Part shown: positions 1-6,241 of the stretch, in pieces
Numbering within the stretch: position 1 is the stretch's first letter
Layout: every line of letters starts with the position of its first letter
DNA from: Pseudomonadota bacterium
GTDB lineage: Bacteria > Pseudomonadota > Gammaproteobacteria > Burkholderiales > Thiobacillaceae
Length of the DNA: 11,423 nucleotides
NCBI GenBank assembly: GCA_021821425.1
Contig: JAKACL010000071.1
Location: forward strand, 1 to 11,423
Direction of reading: 5' to 3'
Translations under genes and position numbers: made by a program
Notes under the pieces: model-generated
The model's database searches: none
Told to the model about the DNA's origin: nothing
The model's input: the letters and a program-made list of their open reading frames with translations, nothing else

Positions 1-46
1 CCCTACGCCCCTCTTCGCATTGGCCGTAGGGTGGGCGCAGCCCACG
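1..46. repeat. REP-like hairpin element downstream of the protease gene
   Basis: Two overlapping inverted repeats sit just beyond the protease stop. CCCTACG at 1-7 is matched by CGTAGGG at 25-31, and GTGGGC at 31-36 is matched by GCCCAC at 40-45 around a three-base GCA loop. The core, a TAGGGTGGGC half followed by a GCCCACGC half, resembles intergenic hairpin repeats I recall from proteobacterial genomes. Only one copy is visible, so repeat status is inferred. It could also help end transcription from the protease side, although no T-run follows. Confidence 0.35.
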
Positions 47-110
47 CGGTACGCCGTCTGGATACGCATCGCCCTTTGGCGGGCCGGCTGACAGGGGCTA
101 ACCGGTTTCA

Positions 111-2492
111 CTACCGGGATACGAGGCGCCGCCGCATCGCCGCGAGCAGGCCCGCGCCGAGCAGCAGCAGCGCCCACGGCGGCATCGGCACATCGCCGTC
201 GTTGACGCTGCCGGCCGCGTTCACGCTGAAGGTCTGCATGACCGACGGCGCGGCGCTGTACTGGCTGTCGCCCGACTGGGTGGCTTCGAGCGTGCAGAGC
301 CCCGCCGTCAGCAGCGTGACGGTATTGCCGCTGACGCTGCATACCGCGGCCGTCAGCGAGGCGATGCTCACCGGCAATCCGGAACTGGCGGTGGCGGTCA
401 CGTCGAACGGCGGGTCTCCCAGCGTGCGATCGGCGATGGCGGGAAAATCGATGGTTTGCGCGAGCGGAGTGACGTCGAAGCTCTGCGTGACCGTGGGGGC
501 GGGAGCATAGCTGGCGTTGCCGGACTGGTCGGCCGCGATCGTGCAGACGCCGGAGGCGATCAGGCTGGCTTCGCTGCCCGCAACCGTGCATACCGTTTGC
601 GTCTGGCTGCTGAACGTCACCGCCAGTCCCGAGCTGGCCGTGGCGACGAGGCTGAACGACGAATTCACCGGCATGTCGGCGATCGGGGGGAAATCGATGG
701 TCTGCGCCTGCAGCAGCGTCCAGGCGAGCTTGACCGCCCCGCTCGCGCCCGAACTGCCGTCGACCGCGATGCGGTAGGTCGTCCCCGCCGTGGCCGCGAA
801 GCCGAGGCCGCTGGCGTTGCCCGCCGCGCCATCGTTGTCGTTCGAGGCAACCGCGGCGAGCGCCGTCACGCTGCTGCCGGTATACACCGCCAGCACGGTG
901 TCGAAGCCGCTGCCGTGGGTGTCGAAACTGGCCGTTCCGGATGCCGCCGGCGTCCATAGCCACCACACCGATTTGCCGCTGCCGGTGCCGGCGTGGGCGG
1001 GCTCGCCCGACTCCTGCGTCGCATTCAGGTTCCAGCCGCTGGCCGTGCCGCCGGTGCCCTCCAGCACCGCGGCCTGGGCGAAGGCATCGTTGGGCGGCGG
1101 GCCCTGGGCGGCGAGCAGGTCGACGCGCGGCTTGACGATGCCGTTGCGCGCGTCCGTGACGGATTTTCCGCTGGCGGTGAGCCGGCTCGCGCGGCCGGTC
1201 GCGGTATCGCCGGGAAACGCCTGCGCCAGCACCGCGACCGCGCCGGTGGCCACCGGCGCCGACAGCGAGGTGCCGGCGACCGTGACGCCGGTCACCGTGG
1301 TCAGCGCGCCGGGCGCGAGCAGGGTCAGAAAAGAGGCGCTGTTGGAAAAGCACGCCACCTTGTCGGCCGCGGTGACGCTGTCGGTGCAATCCGGCTCCGG
1401 CCCGGTCCAGGTGCGCCCGCCCACGTTGGCGTCGTAGACCGCGCCGACGGATACGGCTTCCGGGGTGCAGGCGGGGCTGGCAATGCCGTCGCTGTAGCCA
1501 TCGTTGCCGCTGGAAACGACGCTCAGGATGCCGGCCGTGCGGGCGTCGATGATGGCCTGCCGGTAGGGGTTGCTGAGCTTGCTGCTGCACTCGCTGGTGT
1601 ATTTGGCGCCGTCGCCCAGGCTCATGTTGAGGGCGACGATGTTGTAGGCCGCGCGGTTGGCGATGGCCCAGTCGATGCCTTCGATGATGTCGACGCTGCT
1701 GGCCGAATTGCCGTCGAACACGTCGATCGCCACGATGCCCGCCCCGGGCGCGACCGCCGTCGCCGTGCCCGCCACCCAGGTGCCATGGCCGTTGGCATCG
1801 CGCGCACTGTCTTCCGGCGCGGTGTCGAGCGCCGCCACCACGCGGCAGCCCGCGGGCACGCCGGGCGCGGTGCAGGATCCGAATTCGCTGCGCGTGTAGT
1901 CGACGCCGGTGTCGAGCACCGCCACCGCGGCGCCGCTGCCGGTACGCCCCATGATCTGGCTCACCGAAGGCTGGCCGATCAGCGGCAGCGTTTCGGTCAG
2001 ATGCGGATACAGCCGGGTGTCCTCGTACACGGCCGCCACTTCCTCGCGCGCCAGCAGCCGCAGCAGCGCCGCGGCGTCGCGCAAGCGCAGGAAGGCCATG
2101 GGGATATGCCGATAGTCCCGCAGCAGTTCCGTGTCGCCATCCGGCAAGGCCGACAGCGCCCGCGCCTTGAGCGCGCGATAGCGCTCGGCGCGCAGCGCGG
2201 TCGCCGCCGCATCCTCCGCCTTGAGCGCGCGCCGGCTCAGATGGCGTTCGAGCTCGGCATCGATCGCCGCATCGCCGAACAGCACGAGCACTTCGCGCAC
2301 CTCCCCCGCCTGCACCTTGCGCCAGGTTTCCGGCGCGATCTTGTCCGCGACCGCGGCCGGCACCGCGTCCGCCTGTGCATGCGCCTGCCGGTATGGCATG
2401 AGCGCGATCGCCGCAAACGTCAGCAGAAAGGCAAGACGCAACAGGACCCTGGCCAAGCCCGTTCGCTTATCCGAAAAAATGCGCGCATCCAT
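111..2492 (-). CDS. Secreted subtilisin-like (S8) serine protease with PPC domain, two Ig-like repeats and a C-terminal exosortase-type sorting signal
   Basis: A 793-residue extracellular or surface protease. A hydrophobic signal peptide ends near AHAQA, and an I9-like propeptide region follows to about residue 165. The S8 catalytic domain spans about 175-465, with Asp194 (VLDTGVD), His236 (NGHGTWVAGT), oxyanion Asn330 (SSGND) and Ser409 (GTSLSAPV). A PPC-like beta domain lies at about 467-594, followed by two related Ig-like repeats at about 596-674 and 678-757. The C-terminus has VPMPPWA (768-774), a short hydrophobic segment and Arg787-789, the three-part layout of exosortase substrates. 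I chose the ATG at 2490-2492 because GAGG lies just upstream and the signal peptide has a normal length. An upstream in-frame ATG at 2538-2540 lacks a ribosome site. The gene is last in a run with the exosortase and its partner, which suggests that it is their substrate. Confidence 0.9.
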   Translation of the reverse strand: MDARIFSDKRTGLARVLLRLAFLLTFAAIALMPYRQAHAQADAVPAAVADKIAPETWRKVQAGEVREVLVLFGDAAIDAELERHLSRRALKAEDAAATALRAERYRALKARALSALPDGDTELLRDYRHIPMAFLRLRDAAALLRLLAREEVAAVYEDTRLYPHLTETLPLIGQPSVSQIMGRTGSGAAVAVLDTGVDYTRSEFGSCTAPGVPAGCRVVAALDTAPEDSARDANGHGTWVAGTATAVAPGAGIVAIDVFDGNSASSVDIIEGIDWAIANRAAYNIVALNMSLGDGAKYTSECSSKLSNPYRQAIIDARTAGILSVVSSGNDGYSDGIASPACTPEAVSVGAVYDANVGGRTWTGPEPDCTDSVTAADKVACFSNSASFLTLLAPGALTTVTGVTVAGTSLSAPVATGAVAVLAQAFPGDTATGRASRLTASGKSVTDARNGIVKPRVDLLAAQGPPPNDAFAQAAVLEGTGGTASGWNLNATQESGEPAHAGTGSGKSVWWLWTPAASGTASFDTHGSGFDTVLAVYTGSSVTALAAVASNDNDGAAGNASGLGFAATAGTTYRIAVDGSSGASGAVKLAWTLLQAQTIDFPPIADMPVNSSFSLVATASSGLAVTFSSQTQTVCTVAGSEASLIASGVCTIAADQSGNASYAPAPTVTQSFDVTPLAQTIDFPAIADRTLGDPPFDVTATASSGLPVSIASLTAAVCSVSGNTVTLLTAGLCTLEATQSGDSQYSAAPSVMQTFSVNAAGSVNDGDVPMPPWALLLLGAGLLAAMRRRLVSR
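114..191 (-). other. Segment encoding the C-terminal sorting signal (VPMPPWA, hydrophobic stretch, Arg cluster)
   Basis: The last 26 residues of the protease consist of a short VPMPPWA motif, about 12 hydrophobic residues (LLLLGAGLLAAM) and RRR, with four more residues to the end. Known exosortase substrates (PEP-CTERM, IPTL-CTERM, VPLPA-CTERM families) share this order. Here the Pro-to-Trp spacing is one residue shorter than in IPTLxxWG. Assignment to this exosortase rests on adjacency and on the tripartite layout, not on a known motif match. Confidence 0.7.
222..707 (-). repeat. Two tandem Ig-like repeats inside the protease gene
   Basis: Two units of about 79-80 codons, roughly 471-707 and 222-461, encode clearly related segments. 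Both begin QTIDFP.IAD, continue with ATASSGL.V, carry two cysteines in similar places (VCTV/VCSV and VCTI/LCTL), and end in a Q.GN/D..Y..AP motif before a closing beta strand. They are stalk-like modules that space the catalytic domain from the anchored C-terminus. Divergence is high enough that recent slippage is unlikely. Confidence 0.75.
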
Positions 2493-2560
2493 CCGCCTCA
2501 GGCTAGCCGGCTTCAATGACAGGCATGCGTCCTGCGGCATGGTCCGGCCGCAAAAACCGC

Positions 2561-3178
2561 TCAGCCCCGCTTCGCCGCCCGCCGGGATTCGAACGCCCGA
2601 TGCAGCAGCGCGGCCGCGAAGGCCAGCGCGAGGCTGAGTGCAAAACGCCCGCCGCCGTCCATCACCCGCGTCCAGTCGACCCGCAACGAGGCCGCGTCCG
2701 CTGCGGGATCGATCGAGTAGCTCAGCAGATCCCTGATCGAGCTGGCCAGCACCAGCGGGACATCGAGCGCTTCCAGCACGAGCAGGCAGGGCAGGCTCAG
2801 CAGCAGCCTCAGCAGCCGCGCACGCCAGTGCGGAAGCGGCCAGACCAGTGCCGCCGCCGCCAGCACGACCGGATGGATGAGCGCGACATACAGGGGCGTC
2901 GAAGCATGCACCGTCAAACCGGCAGGCAGAATCTGCCCCTGCACCAGCATCGCGCGCTCGGCGATCACCTGGGTATCGAATACATATTCATGGCCGAGCG
3001 CGATGCCCAGATACACCACTCCGAAATCCGCCAGCACCCAATCCAGTACGTATTGATACAGGGGCAGCCAGAAATCGGCATAATGCCATCCCCATGCCCA
3101 GGCCGCCCCCAGCAGGAGGGGCAGCCAGATCAGCAGGCGCAGGACGATGCCCGGCACGACGCTGCGAGCGGAATTCAT
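2561..3178 (-). CDS. Exosortase-associated integral membrane protein (XrtH-associated type)
   Basis: A 205-residue protein with four likely membrane helices at about 11-31, 96-115, 121-145 and 176-194. A non-membrane segment of about 60 residues lies between the first two and is the probable periplasmic part. The ATG at 3176-3178 overlaps the exosortase stop in an ATGA arrangement, so the two are translationally coupled. That decides the start against a longer in-frame reading, which would only run antisense-like through the exosortase gene. From memory, length, topology and position match the membrane protein found beside exosortase H. It contains no obvious catalytic motif, and the C-terminus is basic (RRAAKRG). 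Its likely role is to assist or hold the exosortase, but this is inferred from the pairing alone. The protease gene begins 68 bases downstream. Confidence 0.75.
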   Translation of the reverse strand: MNSARSVVPGIVLRLLIWLPLLLGAAWAWGWHYADFWLPLYQYVLDWVLADFGVVYLGIALGHEYVFDTQVIAERAMLVQGQILPAGLTVHASTPLYVALIHPVVLAAAALVWPLPHWRARLLRLLLSLPCLLVLEALDVPLVLASSIRDLLSYSIDPAADAASLRVDWTRVMDGGGRFALSLALAFAAALLHRAFESRRAAKRG

Positions 3179-3726
3179 GCCGGGCGCGGCGCCTCGCGTC
3201 CCAGAAAGGCGAGAAAGAAAATCAGGCAGGCCGCCACCAGCAGCACCGGCAATACCGTGCCGTGCAGTACCCCGAACCAGGCGCGGTCGTGCAGAAAGGC
3301 ATGCCAGAGCACCACGATGCGCGCCTGGTTGAGCGCGAACACCAGCAGCGCGCCGGCCGTCAGGCCGAACAGGCGCGTGCGCCAGGCAAAGGGATAGGCG
3401 ATGAAGGCCGCCGCCAGCAGGAACAGGGTTTCCATGCCTTCGCAGCCGTTGAGGATGTTGAGCCGCCCGCCCGCGGACACCAGACGGTGCCCTTCGGCAT
3501 GCACCTGAAATGCCGGCCACAGCCGGTCGATGATCCATGCGGCCGGGCGGACGGTGAGCTCATCGATGAACACGCGCTCGACCGCGGAGTCCCGCGCCAT
3601 CTCCCATGCGTATTGCAGGGCGAAAAAAACAGCCAGGAAAACCGGCAGCACACGCCAGGGCTCGCGCCGCCGCGCTTGCGCGCGCGACTCGGCCGCGATG
3701 ATTTCAGGGTGGCTGGGAGGATGCAT
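3175..3726 (-). CDS. xrtH: Exosortase, probably XrtH type (membrane-embedded sorting transpeptidase)
   Basis: A 183-residue polytopic membrane enzyme of the exosortase/archaeosortase family, which removes C-terminal sorting signals and is thought to attach the cleaved protein to a cell-surface component. The expected catalytic triad is visible: Cys95 in NGCEGME, Arg136 in NQARIVV and His155 in LHGT. Membrane segments lie at about 26-41, 99-114, 120-145 and 156-175. Size fits exosortase H. The H subtype is inferred from the neighbouring partner protein; another subtype is possible. I chose the ATG at 3724-3726 (MHPPSH) because the extension to an ATG at 3819 is Arg/Gly-rich and not family-like. 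Neither start has a strong ribosome site. Its stop overlaps the start of the partner gene, and the protease two genes on carries a matching type of C-terminal signal. Confidence 0.85.
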   Translation of the reverse strand: MHPPSHPEIIAAESRAQARRREPWRVLPVFLAVFFALQYAWEMARDSAVERVFIDELTVRPAAWIIDRLWPAFQVHAEGHRLVSAGGRLNILNGCEGMETLFLLAAAFIAYPFAWRTRLFGLTAGALLVFALNQARIVVLWHAFLHDRAWFGVLHGTVLPVLLVAACLIFFLAFLGREAPRPA

Positions 3727-3872
3727 GCGGGCAATACTGGCGCGCCAATGTTGCCGTCGTGTGTTGGCGCGATCGCCGCGGGGTCCACCGCCCTCCGCCG
3801 GCGCGGCGAAGCGGAGCATGCAGCTTCAATCCCGCGTTTCGGAACCCGTCGGCGCACCGCCGGCGGGGCCGC

Positions 3873-4901
3873 TCAACGCGCGAACAGATTCGCCTTCACG
3901 ATGCGCGGCTCGATGCGGAACACGTTCGGGTCGCGCGGGTCGACGAGCACCTCGACCCAGTGAACGTTCTGCGCGCCGAAGTTTTCCACGCGCGTGACGT
4001 TTTCCAGCATCCGGTTGCCCGACGGCTTGACCGGCCCGGCGAGCGGCTTGTCGACGCGGAAGTAGTGGCTGTCGCCGTGCGCCAGCAGCACCGGCTTGCC
4101 GAAGGAAACGGCATGCCGGGTGATGCGCTCGAGCACCTTGTTGAAGCCCTGGCGCTCCGGGTCGGCGGCCGGCAGGTCGAAGTTGGGGTTGGCCTGCATC
4201 GCGATCATCACGCCGGCAGCCTTGCGCGCGGCCGCCTGCGCGAACACCTCGTCGATCCACGCCAGCGCGGCGGCTTCGCGCGCCTGGACTTCGGCCAGGC
4301 GATCGGGGCGCGGCGCATCGTAGCTGTCGGCCGGGTCGATAGACTTCCAGGGGTCGAGGCCGTTGTTGCTGCCGACCACGTGCAGCGTCGCCATCACGGT
4401 ACCGTGGAATTCCCACAGCATGTTTTCGACGTAGTCCTCGAAGCCCGCCGTCGCTGCCTGGGTGCGCACCGGGAAAGCATTCCGGCCGCTCGTCATGCCG
4501 GGAACCGGATAAAAGATTTCGCGGAATCGGGCCAGGCGCTCGGTCGGCAGGTAGCTGCCGTTGCTGGTGCGGTGGCAGTCCGTCCAGTCGTTGTCGCCGG
4601 GCGTTACGATCACGCCGTCCCTGAACGTCTGGAACTGGTTGAAGCGCTTCTGCAGCAAGGCGTCGTCGCAGCGCTCGCTGCCCGCCTTGACGTCGCCGGT
4701 ATGCACGACAAAACGCACATGCGGCGCCGCGTTGATGCTCTCGATCACATGGTCGAATTTCGCTTCGACCGTGCTGCCGTAGGGCACGTCGCCGATCAGC
4801 GCGAAGGAAGCCGAGCCATGGCGAAAGTCGTCTGCGCCGGCAGGCGCGCCCAGCGTCAGCAACAAGGCGGCGGCCAGCATGCCGAGGGATTTTGTCATCA
4901 T
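3873..4901 (-). CDS. Secreted calcineurin-like metallophosphoesterase
   Basis: A 342-residue protein with a signal peptide (about 1-23, cleaved after AGA). The metallophosphoesterase metal site is readable in order: GDVPY at 37-41, HTGD at 67-70, GDND at 102-105 and HGDSH at 275-279. The first motif is GDxPY, not the usual DxH, so one canonical His ligand is absent there; this may be a subfamily trait. It probably hydrolyses a phosphoester in the periplasm or outside the cell, substrate unknown. The first of two adjacent ATGs is preceded by GGAG at a spacing of seven bases, which supports the start at 4901. The exosortase gene follows 146 bases downstream in the same direction, so co-transcription is possible. 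The protein lacks a C-terminal sorting signal and so is not an obvious substrate of that exosortase. Confidence 0.85.
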   Translation of the reverse strand: MMTKSLGMLAAALLLTLGAPAGADDFRHGSASFALIGDVPYGSTVEAKFDHVIESINAAPHVRFVVHTGDVKAGSERCDDALLQKRFNQFQTFRDGVIVTPGDNDWTDCHRTSNGSYLPTERLARFREIFYPVPGMTSGRNAFPVRTQAATAGFEDYVENMLWEFHGTVMATLHVVGSNNGLDPWKSIDPADSYDAPRPDRLAEVQAREAAALAWIDEVFAQAAARKAAGVMIAMQANPNFDLPAADPERQGFNKVLERITRHAVSFGKPVLLAHGDSHYFRVDKPLAGPVKPSGNRMLENVTRVENFGAQNVHWVEVLVDPRDPNVFRIEPRIVKANLFAR

Positions 4902-5040
4902 CGAAGCGCTCCGGTATGGGTAAGGACGAACCTTCCGCAGACTACCGGCGCCGTGTTATTGGCGTGTGTCCCGTCCGGCGCATTCGCCTGAGCCGGTTGG
5001 CTCATGCGGAAAGCCCGGGCCGTCATCCGCGTGCGCCGCA

Positions 5041-5220
5041 ATGGCCGAAAACATTAACAATCCGGCTGAACCCATGCTCAGCGCCATGCCGCCGATCACC
5101 CTCGCCCTCATCCTGCTGAATGTCCTGGTCCATGCGCTCGGGCTGGCCACCGGCCCTGAAATCGTCCGCGTATTCGGCCAGTGGCCCGGGTTCGGGCGCG
5201 AACTGTTCGGCAAACGCTGA
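5041..5220 (+). CDS. Possible small single-helix membrane protein
   Basis: A 59-codon reading frame that I do not recognise. It has a short polar start (MAENINN), one hydrophobic segment (ITLALILLNVLVHALGLA, about residues 18-35) and an amphipathic, basic tail ending ELFGKR. Third codon positions are strongly G/C (about 80 percent), while second positions are not, which is the pattern of real genes here. In-frame ATGs at 5074 and 5089 and a GTG at 4966 are alternative starts, and none has a good ribosome site. It diverges from the metallophosphoesterase gene and is followed by two hairpins. Evidence is composition and topology only. Confidence 0.4.
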   Translation: MAENINNPAEPMLSAMPPITLALILLNVLVHALGLATGPEIVRVFGQWPGFGRELFGKR

Positions 5221-5227
5221 CGGGCAA

Positions 5228-5265
5228 CCGGCCCGCTTGCGCGGGCGCCGGGAGCCGTCAGCTCC
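5228..5265 (+). terminator. Tandem hairpins, possible terminator after the small membrane-protein frame
   Basis: Two stem-loops follow the stop at 5220. The first pairs CCGG-CCCGC (5228-5236) with GCGGG-CG-CCGG (5241-5251) around a TTGC loop with a two-base bulge. The second pairs GGAGC (5251-5255) with GCTCC (5261-5265). They share base 5251, so the two could compete. No T-run follows, so a simple intrinsic terminator is not proven. Confidence 0.3.
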
Positions 5266-5329
5266 CTGGGCTTGAAAAACCGGGGCTGATCCAAGCCATT
5301 AACAAAAAGTGTTGAAAACCGGGATTTCG

Positions 5330-5358
5330 TTGACATGCCCGCGCCGCATTGATACCGT
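5330..5358 (+). promoter_or_regulatory. Candidate sigma-70 promoter of the toxin-antitoxin operon
   Basis: A perfect TTGACA at 5330-5335 is followed after 17 bases by TACCGT at 5353-5358, a weak -10 box keeping only the conserved T, A and final T. Transcription would start near 5365, about 30 bases before the antitoxin ATG. Position and spacing are good; the poor -10 match lowers confidence. Confidence 0.4.
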
Positions 5359-5372
5359 TTCGCTATCCATAT

Positions 5373-5389
5373 GATATATATATCGGAGG
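5373..5389 (+). promoter_or_regulatory. Palindromic operator candidate and ribosome-binding site of the antitoxin
   Basis: GATATATATATC at 5373-5384 is a perfect 12-base palindrome in otherwise GC-rich DNA, just downstream of the predicted start of transcription. It abuts a strong ribosome site GGAGG (5385-5389), which is five bases from the antitoxin ATG at 5395. Ribbon-helix-helix antitoxins usually repress their own operon at such palindromes, so an autoregulatory operator is plausible. Confidence 0.4.
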
Positions 5390-5394
5390 CCAAA

Positions 5395-5661
5395 ATGAAT
5401 GACGCCACCCTGCTGATCAAAAAAATGCCGGCTGACTTGAAGCGATGACTCGCCACAGGGGCGGCCAAACACGACCGCTCCATGAACAAAGAGGCCATTC
5501 GCCTGCTTGAGGAAGCCCGCGCGCTTCGCGAAAGCGGGTCCGAGCGGATCGGGGGGAAAAAGTCTGTGGATCAGATTCTCAAAAGGCTTCGCGCGCTTCC
5601 TCTTTTGGATGATCGGCCAATGGAAGAAATTCTGTATGACGAGGCCGGAATGCCCAAATGA
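5395..5661 (+). pseudogene. Ribbon-helix-helix (FitA/Arc-like) antitoxin gene broken by an in-frame TGA
   Basis: From the ATG at 5395, which has a strong GGAGG site, the frame reads NDATLLIKKMPADLKR, then TGA at 5446-5448, then continues open as LATGAAKHDRSMNKEAIRLLEEA to a stop at 5659-5661. Across the TGA the protein looks like an 88-residue ribbon-helix-helix antitoxin: a beta strand, then DLK(R)xLAxxAAKHDRSMNKEAIRLLEEA. One base change from CGA or TGG would give this stop. Internal restart at ATG 5482 would lose the DNA-binding strand but keep the C-terminal half that usually contacts the toxin. The final stop overlaps the toxin start (ATGA). GC content is visibly lower than in neighbouring genes, suggesting acquired DNA. 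Confidence 0.75.
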
Positions 5662-6137
5662 CGAAAAGGAGGCTTGGCGCCGCCGTCATCGACACGTCCT
5701 CTCTCCTGTGCGTCGCGCTTGACGAACCGGCCGCGAATCTTTTTCTTGATGGCTTTGCCCGGACAGACGAGATGTTCATCGGAGCAGCCACGCGAGCGGA
5801 AACGTGGTTGGCCATCTACAACCTGAAAGGGGCAGAGGGGGCGAAGATGATTGAAGACCTGATCGACGTCCTCAAAATCAAGACCGTTCCGCTTGGCGAA
5901 GATTCTTTGCCCCATTTCCGCCAAGGCGGCGCAGAATATCATCACAAGCATGATGACAAGGCCAGGCTTAATCTAGGGGACCTCTACACCTACTCGCTTG
6001 CCAAGCATCTGGATCTCCCTTTGTTTTTTCAGGGGACGGATTTCGAGAATACAGACCTAAAGAACGCGATGAGGGTCCTGGGATATCAGGTGTCGGAAAA
6101 AGGTGTTCCCATGATTCCCAAGACAATCGAAAGATAG
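5658..6137 (+). CDS. vapC: VapC-like PIN-domain ribonuclease toxin
   Basis: A 159-residue PIN-domain protein, the toxin of a type II pair. In this family such proteins cut RNA using metal ions held by acidic residues. The four acidic positions appear intact: Asp12 (VIDTSSLL), Glu48 (AATRAETWLA), Asp108 (LNLGDLYTYSLA) and Asp128 (FQGTDF). It is about 20-25 residues longer than a typical VapC, mostly at the C-terminus (after about residue 140). Its ATG overlaps the antitoxin stop as ATGA, and there is no strong ribosome site of its own (GAGG is 13 bases away), so its translation probably depends on ribosomes finishing the antitoxin. The premature TGA in that gene should therefore reduce toxin synthesis. 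Composition is less GC-rich than the flanking genes. Confidence 0.85.
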   Translation: MTKRRLGAAVIDTSSLLCVALDEPAANLFLDGFARTDEMFIGAATRAETWLAIYNLKGAEGAKMIEDLIDVLKIKTVPLGEDSLPHFRQGGAEYHHKHDDKARLNLGDLYTYSLAKHLDLPLFFQGTDFENTDLKNAMRVLGYQVSEKGVPMIPKTIER

Positions 6138-6241
6138 CAGGCGAATTTCATGGCATCAGCGGTTCTGCGCGATGCGGCTGCCACGGTCAATCCCGGGTAC
6201 GCCAGAGCCGGACAAACGCGCGCGCCCGGACCCCTCCCCCG

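Noticed and set aside
993..2519. Plus-strand open frame of about 500 codons across the protease gene
   Set aside because: It is antisense to a protease with a full catalytic triad. It is rich in Arg, Gly and Ala with no domain, as expected from GC-rich DNA.
3179..3538. N-terminal extension of the exosortase partner protein
   Set aside because: The extension overlaps the exosortase gene in another frame and looks non-coding. The ATGA overlap at 3176-3178 gives a much better start.
5446..5448. TGA as a selenocysteine codon
   Set aside because: No hairpin of the required kind was evident just downstream, and ribbon-helix-helix antitoxins have no known selenocysteine. A nonsense mutation is simpler.
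4956..5498. Minus-strand frame of 180 codons over the small membrane frame and the antitoxin
   Set aside because: It crosses the promoter, ribosome site and antitoxin start on the other strand and shows no family features.
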